Shown here in pieces: positions 28,584 through 37,723 of a stretch of DNA of 64,000 nt (its first letter is position 1; each line of letters opens with the position of its first letter). Source of the stretch: Herbiconiux aconitum (GTDB lineage: Bacteria; Actinomycetota; Actinomycetes; Actinomycetales; Microbacteriaceae); NCBI RefSeq assembly GCF_024979235.1, contig NZ_JANLCM010000001.1:744001-808000 (forward strand), written 5' to 3'. A model generated the notes under the pieces. It had not been told where the DNA came from and did no database searches. It saw nothing but the letters and a program-made list of their open reading frames with translations. Made by a program: the position numbers and the translations under genes.

Positions 28584-30922
28584 CCGAGCACCCCCGCCGG
28601 CTGCGGTGACCCCTCGGGAGCAAGCGCTCCCTCGATGGCGACCCGGCTCATCCGCTCGTCGGAGAGGGTGACGGTATGCACCGGACCGAGAATCTCGATG
28701 CTCGCGGAGGTGTCGCGTTCGGCCACCGACGGCCCGACCCACAGCTCGACCTCGCCGGGCTCGACGATGCGCTCGTACTCCAGACCTGTGAAGGCGAGTC
28801 GGGTGGTGGGGATGTCGAAGTGCACGACCACCTCCGCGCCCGCCGGCAGCGAGACTCGCTGGTAGGCGAGAAGCTGGGCGACCGGGCGCGTGACGCTCGC
28901 CTGCAGGTCGCGGGCGTAGAGCTGCACGAGATCGGTGGCATCGCGCTCGCCGCTGTTCCGGATGCGCACCGTTGCGCTGAACGTGCCCCCCGCGACCACC
29001 GAGGAATCGGCCACGAGTTCGGTGCGCTCGAAGGTGGTGTAGCTCAGGCCGTGCCCGAACGGCAGCACCGGTGTGCTGTCGGCGCTCGTCACCTCGGAGG
29101 GGCCGCCGAGGATCGGGTGCAGGTAGGAGTAGGGCTGGGCGCCGGCCGAGCGCGGCAGCGAGACCGGGAGATGACCCGAGGGCACCACGCTGCCGGTCAG
29201 CACTCCGGCGAGGGCGTTGCCGCCCTCCTCACCCGGGAAGAAGGCCTGAAGCACGGCTGCCGGGCGGTTCGGCCCGGTCACCGCCCAGTCGATCGCGTAG
29301 GGGCGGCCGGAGCAGACGATGAGCACCACCGGTGTGCCGGTCGCGATCACGGCCTCGACGAGCTCGCGCTGCACGCCGGGCAGCTCGAGGCTCTCGACGT
29401 CGTTGCCCTCGCCGACCGTGCCGCGCCCGAAGAGGCCTGCCCGGTCGCCGACGACGAGCACGGCGACCTCGGCGTGCTTGGCGGCATCCACCGCCGCCGC
29501 GAAGTGCGAACGGTCGTCGCCCTCTGCCGCGGCACCCTCCGCGGAGTGGATGGCGGTCTGCGGCAACTGGGCTCGCAGGGCGTCGAGAACGGTGGGGATG
29601 TCGAAGCCGATCGGCACGCCCGGATGGTGCGCGAGCACATGGTTCACGAAGGAGTAGCAGCCCATCAGTGCCTCGGCGGAGTCGGCGTTCGGTCCGATGA
29701 CGGCGACGGATGCGGGCGCCGGCCGATCGCCCGACGCGAGCGGCAGCACCCCGTCGTTGGTCAGCAGCACGATCGACTCCTCGGCGAGCCGGCGCGCGAC
29801 GGCGCGGTGCGCGGGCGAGTCGAGGTCGATCTCGGTGGGGGCGTCGTCGAAGCTCGCATCCAGGAGCCCGAGCTCCTCTTTCTGCGCCAGCACGCGCAGC
29901 ACGGCCCGGTCGACGAGCGCCTCGTCGGCCTTGCCGGAGCGGATGCGGTCGGCCAGCGGCTGCAGAAAGGCGTCGCCGGTCGGCAGCTCGACGTCGATTC
30001 CCGCCGCCAGGGCGAGTTCGGCCGCTTCGCCGCCATCCGCCGCCACAGCGTGCATCAGTTGCAGGAACGCCACCGCGAAGTAGTCGGAGACCACGACGCC
30101 GTCGAAGCCCCAGAGCTCGCGAAGGATGCCGGTGAGGTATTCGGGGGTCGCCGCCACGGGTGCGCCGTCGATCTCGGCGTAGGAGTTCATCACCGACCGC
30201 GCCCCGCCGTCGAGAACCGCCATCTCGAACGGTGGCAGCAGCACGTCGTTGAGTTCACGGCGACCCAGATGGGTGGGAGCGTGGTTGCGCCCCGCCTGCG
30301 AGGCGGAGTAGCCGATGAAGTGCTTCAGCGTGGCATGCACGCCGGCGCTCTGCAGCCCCCGCACGTAGGCGGTGCCGATGGTGCCCACCACGTAGGGGTC
30401 TTCGGAGATGCACTCGTCGACCCGGCCCCAGCGCGGATCGCGCACGACGTCGAGCACCGGGGCCAGGCCCTGGTGGATGCCGAGCTGCCGCATCGATTCG
30501 CCGATCAACCGGCCCATCTCGGCCACCAGCTCGGGGTCGAAAGCCGCGCCCCAGGCCAGAGGCGTCGGGAAGGTGGCGGCCTTCCAGGCGGCGAGACCGG
30601 TGAGGCATTCCTCGTGCACGAGGGCGGGGATGCCGAGGCGGGTCGATTCCTTCAGCCGTCGTTGCTCGGCCCAGAGCCAGCCGGCCCGTTCGACCGGATC
30701 GACCGGCCGGGTGCCGTACACCCGCGTGAGGTGCCCGATGCCATCCGTCGTCGCATCGGCATACCCGGTGGAGGTCGACATCTCCCCCGCCAGCGGCGCC
30801 ACGACCTCACCGCCCTGATCGACCCAGTAGCCGACGATCTGCGCCAACTTCTCCTCGAGCGTCATGCGGCCATGAAGCCGATGAACCCGATCGGAGACGT
30901 CGGGGAAGTGCGGAACGGTCAT
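28580..30922 (-). CDS. GH3 beta-glucosidase or beta-xylosidase
   Basis: 780 residues with the full GH3 layout: TIM barrel (about 15-350) with KHF (200-202) and nucleophile Asp280 in VVVSDYFAV, alpha/beta sandwich, and C-terminal FnIII-like domain (STRLAFTGLEYE region). No signal peptide. MKxxx-type catalysis acts on short beta-linked oligosaccharides in the cytosol. The SDYFAV variant is frequent in xylosidase/arabinosidase-like GH3s, so beta-xylosidase is as likely as beta-glucosidase. It follows the ABC permease by 31 bases. Confidence 0.93.
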   Translation of the reverse strand: MTVPHFPDVSDRVHRLHGRMTLEEKLAQIVGYWVDQGGEVVAPLAGEMSTSTGYADATTDGIGHLTRVYGTRPVDPVERAGWLWAEQRRLKESTRLGIPALVHEECLTGLAAWKAATFPTPLAWGAAFDPELVAEMGRLIGESMRQLGIHQGLAPVLDVVRDPRWGRVDECISEDPYVVGTIGTAYVRGLQSAGVHATLKHFIGYSASQAGRNHAPTHLGRRELNDVLLPPFEMAVLDGGARSVMNSYAEIDGAPVAATPEYLTGILRELWGFDGVVVSDYFAVAFLQLMHAVAADGGEAAELALAAGIDVELPTGDAFLQPLADRIRSGKADEALVDRAVLRVLAQKEELGLLDASFDDAPTEIDLDSPAHRAVARRLAEESIVLLTNDGVLPLASGDRPAPASVAVIGPNADSAEALMGCYSFVNHVLAHHPGVPIGFDIPTVLDALRAQLPQTAIHSAEGAAAEGDDRSHFAAAVDAAKHAEVAVLVVGDRAGLFGRGTVGEGNDVESLELPGVQRELVEAVIATGTPVVLIVCSGRPYAIDWAVTGPNRPAAVLQAFFPGEEGGNALAGVLTGSVVPSGHLPVSLPRSAGAQPYSYLHPILGGPSEVTSADSTPVLPFGHGLSYTTFERTELVADSSVVAGGTFSATVRIRNSGERDATDLVQLYARDLQASVTRPVAQLLAYQRVSLPAGAEVVVHFDIPTTRLAFTGLEYERIVEPGEVELWVGPSVAERDTSASIEILGPVHTVTLSDERMSRVAIEGALAPEGSPQPAGVLG

Positions 30923-30953
30923 GTGATTTCCACTTTCTGCGAAAGACTGCGGG

Positions 30954-31865
30954 TCAGCCCTTGACGGCGCCGGTCAGGCCGCCGACGATGCGGCGCTCGA
31001 ACAGGCTGAAGAACACCAGGGCGGGGATCATCGACAGCGAGGTGAAGGCGAGCACCTTCGCGGTGTCGACGGAGTATTGCGACGAGAAGGACTGCACGCC
31101 GAGCGGCAGGGTGAAGGTCGCCTCGTTGTTGAGGATGAACAACGGCAGCAGGTAGCTGTTCCAGCTCGCGATGAACGCGAGGATGCCCACCGTGATCACG
31201 CCCGGCATCGCCAGCCGCACCACCATGCGCCAGAAGAAGCCGAGCCGGCTGCATCCGTCGATGAAAGCAGCCTCCTCGATCTCTCGGGGGATGGCGCGGA
31301 GGAAGGGCACGAGGATGATGATCGTCGTGGGCAGGGCGAACGCGATCTGCGGCAGGATGACGCCGCCGAGGGAGTTCATGAGGCCGATGTTCTTCACCAC
31401 GATGTAGAGCGGCGTGATCGCGACCGTCATGGGGAACATCAGTCCGGCCGCGAACACGGAGTACATGAGGCCCCGACCGCGGAACTGGTAGCGGGCGATC
31501 ACGTAGCTGGTCATGAGGCCCAGCACCACCACGCCGAAGGTGGTGACGACGGCCGCGATGGTGGAGTTCAGCACCTGGTTCCAGAACAGGCCGCCGGTGA
31601 GCACGTCGATGTAGTTCTGCACGTTCCAGGGGTTCGGCAGTCCGGCGGGGTCGACGGTGATCTGCGAGTTCGTGCGGAAACCGCCGAAGATGATGTAGGC
31701 GACGGGCGCCAGCATCAGGGCGATGACGACGAGAGCGACGAAGTAGACCAGGGTGTTGCCGCCCTGCATCGGAGCTTTGCCGCTTGGACGGCGGCGTCGG
31801 CGGGTGGGGCGGGGTGCCGCGGCGGTCGTGCGGCCGGCGGGGGTCGAGGCGATGGTGGCGGTCAT
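30954..31865 (-). CDS. carbohydrate ABC transporter permease (MalG type)
   Basis: 303 residues, about six membrane helices after a basic N-terminal tail. The EAA loop reads EEAAFIDGCSRLGFFWRMVVRLAMPG. It starts four bases inside the end of the partner permease (ATGA). Together with the binding protein upstream it imports an oligosaccharide. No ATPase gene is present in the operon. Confidence 0.94.
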   Translation of the reverse strand: MTATIASTPAGRTTAAAPRPTRRRRRPSGKAPMQGGNTLVYFVALVVIALMLAPVAYIIFGGFRTNSQITVDPAGLPNPWNVQNYIDVLTGGLFWNQVLNSTIAAVVTTFGVVVLGLMTSYVIARYQFRGRGLMYSVFAAGLMFPMTVAITPLYIVVKNIGLMNSLGGVILPQIAFALPTTIIILVPFLRAIPREIEEAAFIDGCSRLGFFWRMVVRLAMPGVITVGILAFIASWNSYLLPLFILNNEATFTLPLGVQSFSSQYSVDTAKVLAFTSLSMIPALVFFSLFERRIVGGLTGAVKG

Positions 31866-32893
31866 CCGCGCTTGCCTCCCTTTCCGGTGAGAGCGCCTTC
31901 GGTGTCGCGACGGAGCACGAACCGCTGGTAGACCAAGGCGACGACGAGTGAGATGACGAAGAGCACGACCGCGACGGCACTGCCGTAGCCGTAGCTGCCG
32001 GCGTTGCGGCCGTTGGTGACCATGTAGGTGACCATGGTGGAGGTGCCGGCCGTCGACGAGACGTACTGACCCCAGATGATGTAGACGAGGTCGAACAGCT
32101 GCAGCGATCCGATGATGGAGAGGAAGGCCCAGATGCGCAGGGTCGGGCCGAGCAGCGGCAGAACGATGCTCCGCTGGATCTGCCAGAACGACGCGCCGTC
32201 GATCGATGCGGCTTCGGTCAGTTCTTCGGGGATGCCCTGCAGGCCCGCGAGGAAGAGGATGACCGCGAAGCCCACGTACTTCCACGTGATGATGCCCATC
32301 AGGGTCCAGATCGCGAGATCGGGGTTGGCCAGCCAGTCCTGAGCGAGACCGCCGAGACCGATGTTCTCGAGCAGGCCGTTCAGTGCTCCGTTGGTCTGGA
32401 GCATGAGGCTCCAGCCGGTGCCCACCACGACTTCGGAGATCACGTAGGGCACGAAGATGAGCACCCGGATGATCGACTGGCCACGCAGACGCCGGTTCAG
32501 CAGCAGGGCGAGCAGGATGGCCACCGGGCCCTGGAACACCAGCGAGAGCACGGCGATCATGCCGTTGTGCAGGAGGGCCGCGTGGAACGACGGGTCTTGC
32601 AGGATGGTGATGTAGTTGCGCAGTCCGACGAAGTCGACGGCCGGACCGTAGCCCTGCCAGCTGAAGAAGCCGTAGTAGCCGGCCACCACGACCGGGAAGA
32701 TCACGAAGGCGACGAAGATCACCAACGCCGGCCCGGCCAGCAGTGCGATCTCGAGCCGCGTCGTCCAGCTGATCCGCTTGCGCGGCTGCTTTCGGACAGG
32801 CGCCGGGGGCGGCGGCGTGGTGCCACCGCCCCCGGTCGTCTCGAGATCCGCCGCCGAGTCGGGCTCGGTCACCGTCGTCTCGCGAACCTGCAT
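31862..32893 (-). CDS. carbohydrate ABC transporter permease (MalF type)
   Basis: 343 residues; six or more membrane helices. EAA loop ELTEAASIDGASFWQIQRSIVLPLLGP. AGGAAA precedes the ATG. A polar, proline-rich N-terminal tail (20-35) is unremarkable. It pairs with the MalG-type permease downstream. Confidence 0.94.
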   Translation of the reverse strand: MQVRETTVTEPDSAADLETTGGGGTTPPPPAPVRKQPRKRISWTTRLEIALLAGPALVIFVAFVIFPVVVAGYYGFFSWQGYGPAVDFVGLRNYITILQDPSFHAALLHNGMIAVLSLVFQGPVAILLALLLNRRLRGQSIIRVLIFVPYVISEVVVGTGWSLMLQTNGALNGLLENIGLGGLAQDWLANPDLAIWTLMGIITWKYVGFAVILFLAGLQGIPEELTEAASIDGASFWQIQRSIVLPLLGPTLRIWAFLSIIGSLQLFDLVYIIWGQYVSSTAGTSTMVTYMVTNGRNAGSYGYGSAVAVVLFVISLVVALVYQRFVLRRDTEGALTGKGGKRG

Positions 32894-32903
32894 GTCGGGT
32901 TTC

Positions 32904-34193
32904 CTATGCCTTCTTGGCCGCGTCGTTGACGGTCTGCACCAGCTGCTCGGGCGAGCTCTTGCCCGCCAGCAGGTCGACCACGCCGACGTTCAGCGCGTTG
33001 CCCACGTTCAGGCCGTAGACCGTGTCGAGCCACTGCGAGACGTAGGGCGCCGCGTTGTAGGCCTTCAGGATCTCCTGGAGGTAGGGCTCGGTGACCGCCT
33101 TCTGCGCCTCGGTGTTGACGGGCGGTGCGTTGAAGGCGACGTAGTACGCCTCCTGCACCTCGGGGGTGGCGATGTAGTTCAAGAAGTCGACGCACTGCGG
33201 CGGAGCATCCGCGCCGCACGAGTAGCCGTCGACACCGCCGAGGATCGAGCCGGGCTCACCCTCGCCGCCCTCGATCTCGGGGAAGGGGAACCAGGAGAGG
33301 TCGGGCAGCGGCTTGGTGTCGGGGGTGAGCGAAGCGATCACTCCCGGGTCCCACGCACCCATCAGCTCCATGCCGGCCTGGTGGTTGGCGATGAGGCCGG
33401 CCGAGCTGCCGGCGCCCTGCTGAGCCGAGGTGGTGAGGAAGCCCTCGTTGAAGGGGTTGGTCGCGGCGAAGGCCTCGAGGTCTTCTCCGGCCTTCACCCA
33501 GCACTCGTCGTCGAAGCTCTTCTCGTCGGCCGCCTTGGCCAGGGTGTCGGGGCTGCACTCGCGGAGCGCGAAGAAGTAGTACCAGTGGGCTGCGGGCCAG
33601 GCGTCCTTGCCGCCGAGCGCGATGCCCTGCACGCCCGAGGCCTTGAGCTTCTGGGCGGCGTCTTCGAGGTCGGACATCGTGGCCGGCGTCTCGGTGATGC
33701 CCGCAGCGGTGAAGAGGTCTTGGCTGTAGAAGAGACCGCCCGGCAGAACGGCGACCGGCATCGCGTAGGTCTTGCCGTCGAGCTGCTCGGCCTTGAACGA
33801 ACCCTCGGGGATCTGGGTCTTCGCGTCGGCGGAGATCTTGTCGGTGATGTCCATGAGCTGGCCTGCTGCGACCATCGCGGCCATCTTGCCGCCGCCGCGC
33901 TGGAGGAAGATGTCGGGGCCGTCGCCGGAGTTCATCGCGGTCTGCAGCTTGCCGTCGAGGTCCTCGTTCTGAACCGACGTCACGTCGATCTTCACGCCCG
34001 GGTTGGCGGCCTCGAAGTCGGCTGCCGTCTTGTCCCAGAACGCCTTGCCGGGGCCGGTGGTGGAGTTCTGCCAGAGACTCATCGTCACTGCTCCGTCGCT
34101 GCTGCCGGAATCCGATCCGGCGCCGCAGGCGCTCAGACCGAGCGCCCCCAGTGCGAGGATCGCAGATCCGGCAAGGATCTTTCGTGCCTTCAT
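32904..34193 (-). CDS. extracellular solute-binding lipoprotein (sugar ABC importer)
   Basis: 429 residues. Lipoprotein signal peptide with lipobox LSAC and modified Cys23; then a family 1 solute-binding fold (VTMSLWQNSTTGPGKAFWDK, NPGVKIDVTSV, GDGPDIFLQ). Three extra cysteine-containing loops (ECSPDTL, DECWV, SCGADAPPQC) suggest disulfides. It is the first gene of the operon running to GH51 and shares its promoter region with the divergent LacI gene. Confidence 0.95.
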   Translation of the reverse strand: MKARKILAGSAILALGALGLSACGAGSDSGSSDGAVTMSLWQNSTTGPGKAFWDKTAADFEAANPGVKIDVTSVQNEDLDGKLQTAMNSGDGPDIFLQRGGGKMAAMVAAGQLMDITDKISADAKTQIPEGSFKAEQLDGKTYAMPVAVLPGGLFYSQDLFTAAGITETPATMSDLEDAAQKLKASGVQGIALGGKDAWPAAHWYYFFALRECSPDTLAKAADEKSFDDECWVKAGEDLEAFAATNPFNEGFLTTSAQQGAGSSAGLIANHQAGMELMGAWDPGVIASLTPDTKPLPDLSWFPFPEIEGGEGEPGSILGGVDGYSCGADAPPQCVDFLNYIATPEVQEAYYVAFNAPPVNTEAQKAVTEPYLQEILKAYNAAPYVSQWLDTVYGLNVGNALNVGVVDLLAGKSSPEQLVQTVNDAAKKA

Positions 34194-34291
34194 GGTGTCA
34201 ACCTGTTCTCTTCGTTGAGCGGCACCATCGTCGTCGAGGTGCCAGGGATGTGAAGTGCATTCGGGCGGTGTGCGTCACCCTCAGTGACAGA

Positions 34292-34334
34292 AGTTTCGCC
34301 CGGGCAAGGAAAAGTGTCAAACGTTTTCGAAAAC
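34292..34334 (-). promoter_or_regulatory. promoter and LacI operator upstream of the importer operon
   Basis: The perfect 12-bp palindrome GTTTTCGAAAAC (34323-34334) lies next to TTGACA (minus strand, 34315-34320) with GAAACT 17 bases further (34292-34297). A LacI protein there would block the importer operon and its own gene. Confidence 0.6.
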
Positions 34335-34351
34335 AATTTCCATCCTGAGGA

Positions 34352-34357
34352 TAGGGT
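34352..34357 (+). promoter_or_regulatory. -10 box of LacI gene, leaderless type
   Basis: TAGGGT six bases before the ATG at 34364. AGGG within it could also act as a ribosome site, so both readings remain open. Confidence 0.45.
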
Positions 34358-34363
34358 GTGTTC

Positions 34364-35371
34364 ATGACGCGTCGAACCACCATCCAGGATGTCGCCGCGG
34401 CGGCCGGCGTCTCGGTGTCGACGGTCTCGAAGGCGGTGAACGGGCGCTACGGCATCTCCACCGAGACCTCGCGCCGTGTGCTCGAGGTGGTCGAGCGACT
34501 GGGCTACGAGTCGAGCCTCATCGCCAGCAGCATGCGCTCGCGGCGCACCGGGGTGATCGGCGTGCTGGTGGCCGATTTCGAGCCGTTCAGTGCCGAGATC
34601 CTCAAGGGCGTCGCGTCGGCGCTGCACGAATCCCGTCTCGACCTCCTCGCCTACAGCGCCTCCCGCCAGCACGAGGGCGCCGGATGGGAGCAGCGGTCGC
34701 TCAGCCGCCTCAGCGGCACGCTCATCGACGGCGCGATCATCGTCACCCCCACCGTGGTCGGAGTGAACACCGAGGTGCCGATCGTCGCCGTCGACCCGCA
34801 CACCGGGCGCGCCGACCTGCCCACCGTCGAGTCCGACAACTTCGGCGGAGCCCTGCAGGCCACCGACTACCTGATCGAACTCGGTCACACCCGCATCGCG
34901 TTCGTCGCCGGCCGCCCCGACCTCCGTTCGTCGGTGCTGCGGGATGCCGGTTACCGGCGTGCACTCGAGATGGCGCGCATCCCTTTCGACCCCGCTCTCG
35001 TGCGCGTCGGGCTCTACGAGCACGAGACCGCACGGAGCACGGCGGCCTCCTTGCTCTCGTCGCCGAATCGCCCCACCGCCGTCTTCGCCGCCAACGACCT
35101 GTCGGCGATCGCCATCATCCAGACGGCCGCCGAACTGGGGCTCGAAGTTCCGGGAGATCTGTCGGTGATCGGGTTCGACGACGTGCCGGAGGCGGCTCGA
35201 CTCACCCCGCCGCTCACCACCATCCGTCAGTCGATGCAGACGATGGGAGCGGCGGCCGCCGGGCTGCTCGTGGAGCTGATGAACGGCGAGACGCCCGACT
35301 CGACACACATCCGGCTGCCGACCCGTCTCATCCGGCGCGCGACGACGGCACCGCCCCGCGCCGGGGGCTGA
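34364..35371 (+). CDS. LacI family transcriptional regulator
   Basis: 335 residues. The first 50 are the LacI helix-turn-helix and hinge (TIQDVAAAAGVSVSTVSKAVNG...RRVLEVVERLGYESS), followed by a periplasmic-binding-type sugar domain. ATG at 34364 rather than the GTG two codons before, given its spacing to TAGGGT. It is divergent from the importer/GH3/GH51 operon and the palindrome GTTTTCGAAAAC lies between, so it is presumably its substrate-responsive repressor. It converges on the GH31 gene. Confidence 0.94.
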   Translation: MTRRTTIQDVAAAAGVSVSTVSKAVNGRYGISTETSRRVLEVVERLGYESSLIASSMRSRRTGVIGVLVADFEPFSAEILKGVASALHESRLDLLAYSASRQHEGAGWEQRSLSRLSGTLIDGAIIVTPTVVGVNTEVPIVAVDPHTGRADLPTVESDNFGGALQATDYLIELGHTRIAFVAGRPDLRSSVLRDAGYRRALEMARIPFDPALVRVGLYEHETARSTAASLLSSPNRPTAVFAANDLSAIAIIQTAAELGLEVPGDLSVIGFDDVPEAARLTPPLTTIRQSMQTMGAAAAGLLVELMNGETPDSTHIRLPTRLIRRATTAPPRAGG

Positions 35372-35404
35372 CCGGGCGACCGGTCGGCTGGCGAGCGCTC
35401 CTCC

Positions 35405-37723
35405 TCACTCGCGGGTGAGCACCACCTCGCCCGCCCGGGCCGCCACCGGCGCCCCACCGGGGAGGCGCACGCTCCAGCCGCTCTCGAGAGCGCTGACCAC
35501 GCGGATCGTCGAGCCGTCGCGCACGACGCGGAAGTCGGCCTGTCGGCCCTCCGGTTCGGTGACCGTGAGGCCGCTTTCGCCGTCGGCGCCGGGATACACC
35601 TCGAGCACCAGTCCGTCGAGATAGGGATGATCAGGGCGGTCGATCCGCTCACTCAGAGCGAGGGTCGCACCCTCGCGCACGTACAGCGGGAGCGACTCGT
35701 ACCCGTGCCGTTCCCGACGCCAGCCTCCCCCGTCGACCACGGAGCCGTCGAGCAGACTGGTCCAGCGGCCCGCGGGCAGGTAGAAATCGACCACGCCGTC
35801 GGCCTGGAGCACCGGGGCAACGAGCAGGTCGGGGCCGAGCAGGTACTGGCGTTCCAGGTAACCCACCGCCGGATCGTCGGGGTAGGCCAGCTGCAGGGGG
35901 CGCATCACGGGGAGACCGCTGGCGCTCGCCTCCAGTCCCGCCGCATAGAGATAGGGCATGAGGCGGAGCTTCAGATGCGTGAATCGCCGGGTGACGTCCA
36001 CCGCCTCCTCGTCGAAGGCCCATGGCACCCGGTAGGAGCCGCTGCCGTGGAAACGGGAATGGCTCGACAGCAATCCGAAGGCCGTCCAGCGCTTGTAGAC
36101 CCCGGCGTCGGGCGTGCCCTCGAATCCGCCGATGTCATGGCTCCAGAAGCCGAAGCCGCTCAGCGCGAGCGAGAGTCCGCCGCGAAGCGTCTCGGCCATC
36201 GATGCGAAGGTCGAGGTGGAGTCGCCGCCCCAGTGCACGGGCATCCGTTGCCCGCCGACCGTCGCCGAGCGGGCGAAGACCACGGCGTCGCCCTCTCCGC
36301 GGGTCTCCGAGAGCACGTCGAAGACGGCCTGGTTGTAGAGCTGCGTGTACCAGTTGTGCATGCGCTCCGGGTCGGAGCCGTCGTGCCAGATGACATCGGT
36401 CGGAATCCGCTCGCCGAAGTCGGTCTTGAAGCAGTCAACGCCCTGGTCGAGGAGTCGGCGCAGGTGGGACTGGAACCAAGTCACCGCATCCGGGTTCGTG
36501 AAATCGACGATGCCCATGCCGGCCTGCCACAGATCCCACTGCCAGACCCGGCCGTCGGGTCGCCGGAGCAGATAACCCGCGGCGGCCGCCTCGGCGAACA
36601 GAGGCGACCTCTGGGCGATGTAGGGGTTGATCCAGACGCTGATCCGCAGGTCTTTCGCATGGAGGCGGTCGAGCATGCCCTCCGGATCGGGGAAGACCGC
36701 CGGGTCCCACTCGAAGTCGCACCAGTTGAACTCGCGCATCCAGAAACAGTCGAAATGGAAGACGCTGAGCGGCAGATCGCGCTGCGCCATCGCGTCGACG
36801 AACCTCGTCACGGTCGCCTCGTCGTAGTCGGTGGTGAAACTCGTCGAGAGCCACAGACCGTACGACCAGGCCGGCACCTTCGGAGGGCGACCGGTCAGGC
36901 GGGTGTAGCGTTCGAGCACCTCGGCGGGAGTCGGCCCGTCGATGATCAGGTACTCCAGCGCTTCGCCGCCCACCGAGAACTGCACCCGCTCCACCGCTTC
37001 GGAACCCACTTCGAACGACACGTGCCGCGACGAGTTCACCAGCACGCCATATCCGCGGCTGCTGAGGTAGAACGGAACGTTCTTGTAGGCCTGTTCGCTC
37101 GACGTGCCCCCGTCGGCGTTCCACACCTCGACGGACTGGCCGTTCTTCACCAGAGGTCCGAAGCGCTCACCGAGCCCGTAGATGAGCTCGCCCACCCCGA
37201 GATCGAGCTGCTCCTGCACGTAGGCGTCGTCGTCGGGAGCGGGCGAGCCGGTGCGCGCGTTCGCCACGATCCCGGGATCGACCTCCGCATCCGGCGCCAA
37301 TCGCAGGTAGCCCACCGACTTCGCACCCGATGCGGTGAGCACCCGGTCGCCGTGGCAGAACTCGACCTGCCATCCGCCGTCGGAGGTCACCCGCGCGCTG
37401 AGCTCGCCGGTCGTGAGCAGGCCGTCTCCGTTCTCGTCGATGACGGCGTCACCGACTCCGGATTCCGCGCCCACGAGGTCGAACCCGTCACGCACGGCGC
37501 CGCTCCGGTGGTGCTCGATCCGAACGCGAACGACACCCTCGAGCGGCGAGCTCAGCGAGACCATCAGCACGGGCCGGTTCAACACGTCGCCGCGACGCTC
37601 GATCACCTTCGTCGGCGCCGTCACCGTGAGAGCCCCCTCGCTCACGACGATGTCGTGGGCCTCCTGGGCGTAGAGCGCCGAGACGCCCGGCCGCAATTGC
37701 CAGAATCCGTCGGTGAATTTCAT
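35405..37723 (-). CDS. yicI: alpha-xylosidase, GH31 (YicI type)
   Basis: 772 residues, the YicI length. FHFDCFWMREFNW (322-334) is nearly the YicI aglycone-site motif, and the nucleophile is Asp435 in KTDFGE. No signal peptide. YicI-type enzymes release alpha-1,6-xylose from isoprimeverose and the non-reducing end of xyloglucan oligosaccharides (established for the E. coli enzyme). The start codon overlaps the GH42 stop by one base, and it ends the operon, 33 bases from the convergent LacI gene. Confidence 0.93.
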   Translation of the reverse strand: MKFTDGFWQLRPGVSALYAQEAHDIVVSEGALTVTAPTKVIERRGDVLNRPVLMVSLSSPLEGVVRVRIEHHRSGAVRDGFDLVGAESGVGDAVIDENGDGLLTTGELSARVTSDGGWQVEFCHGDRVLTASGAKSVGYLRLAPDAEVDPGIVANARTGSPAPDDDAYVQEQLDLGVGELIYGLGERFGPLVKNGQSVEVWNADGGTSSEQAYKNVPFYLSSRGYGVLVNSSRHVSFEVGSEAVERVQFSVGGEALEYLIIDGPTPAEVLERYTRLTGRPPKVPAWSYGLWLSTSFTTDYDEATVTRFVDAMAQRDLPLSVFHFDCFWMREFNWCDFEWDPAVFPDPEGMLDRLHAKDLRISVWINPYIAQRSPLFAEAAAAGYLLRRPDGRVWQWDLWQAGMGIVDFTNPDAVTWFQSHLRRLLDQGVDCFKTDFGERIPTDVIWHDGSDPERMHNWYTQLYNQAVFDVLSETRGEGDAVVFARSATVGGQRMPVHWGGDSTSTFASMAETLRGGLSLALSGFGFWSHDIGGFEGTPDAGVYKRWTAFGLLSSHSRFHGSGSYRVPWAFDEEAVDVTRRFTHLKLRLMPYLYAAGLEASASGLPVMRPLQLAYPDDPAVGYLERQYLLGPDLLVAPVLQADGVVDFYLPAGRWTSLLDGSVVDGGGWRRERHGYESLPLYVREGATLALSERIDRPDHPYLDGLVLEVYPGADGESGLTVTEPEGRQADFRVVRDGSTIRVVSALESGWSVRLPGGAPVAARAGEVVLTRE

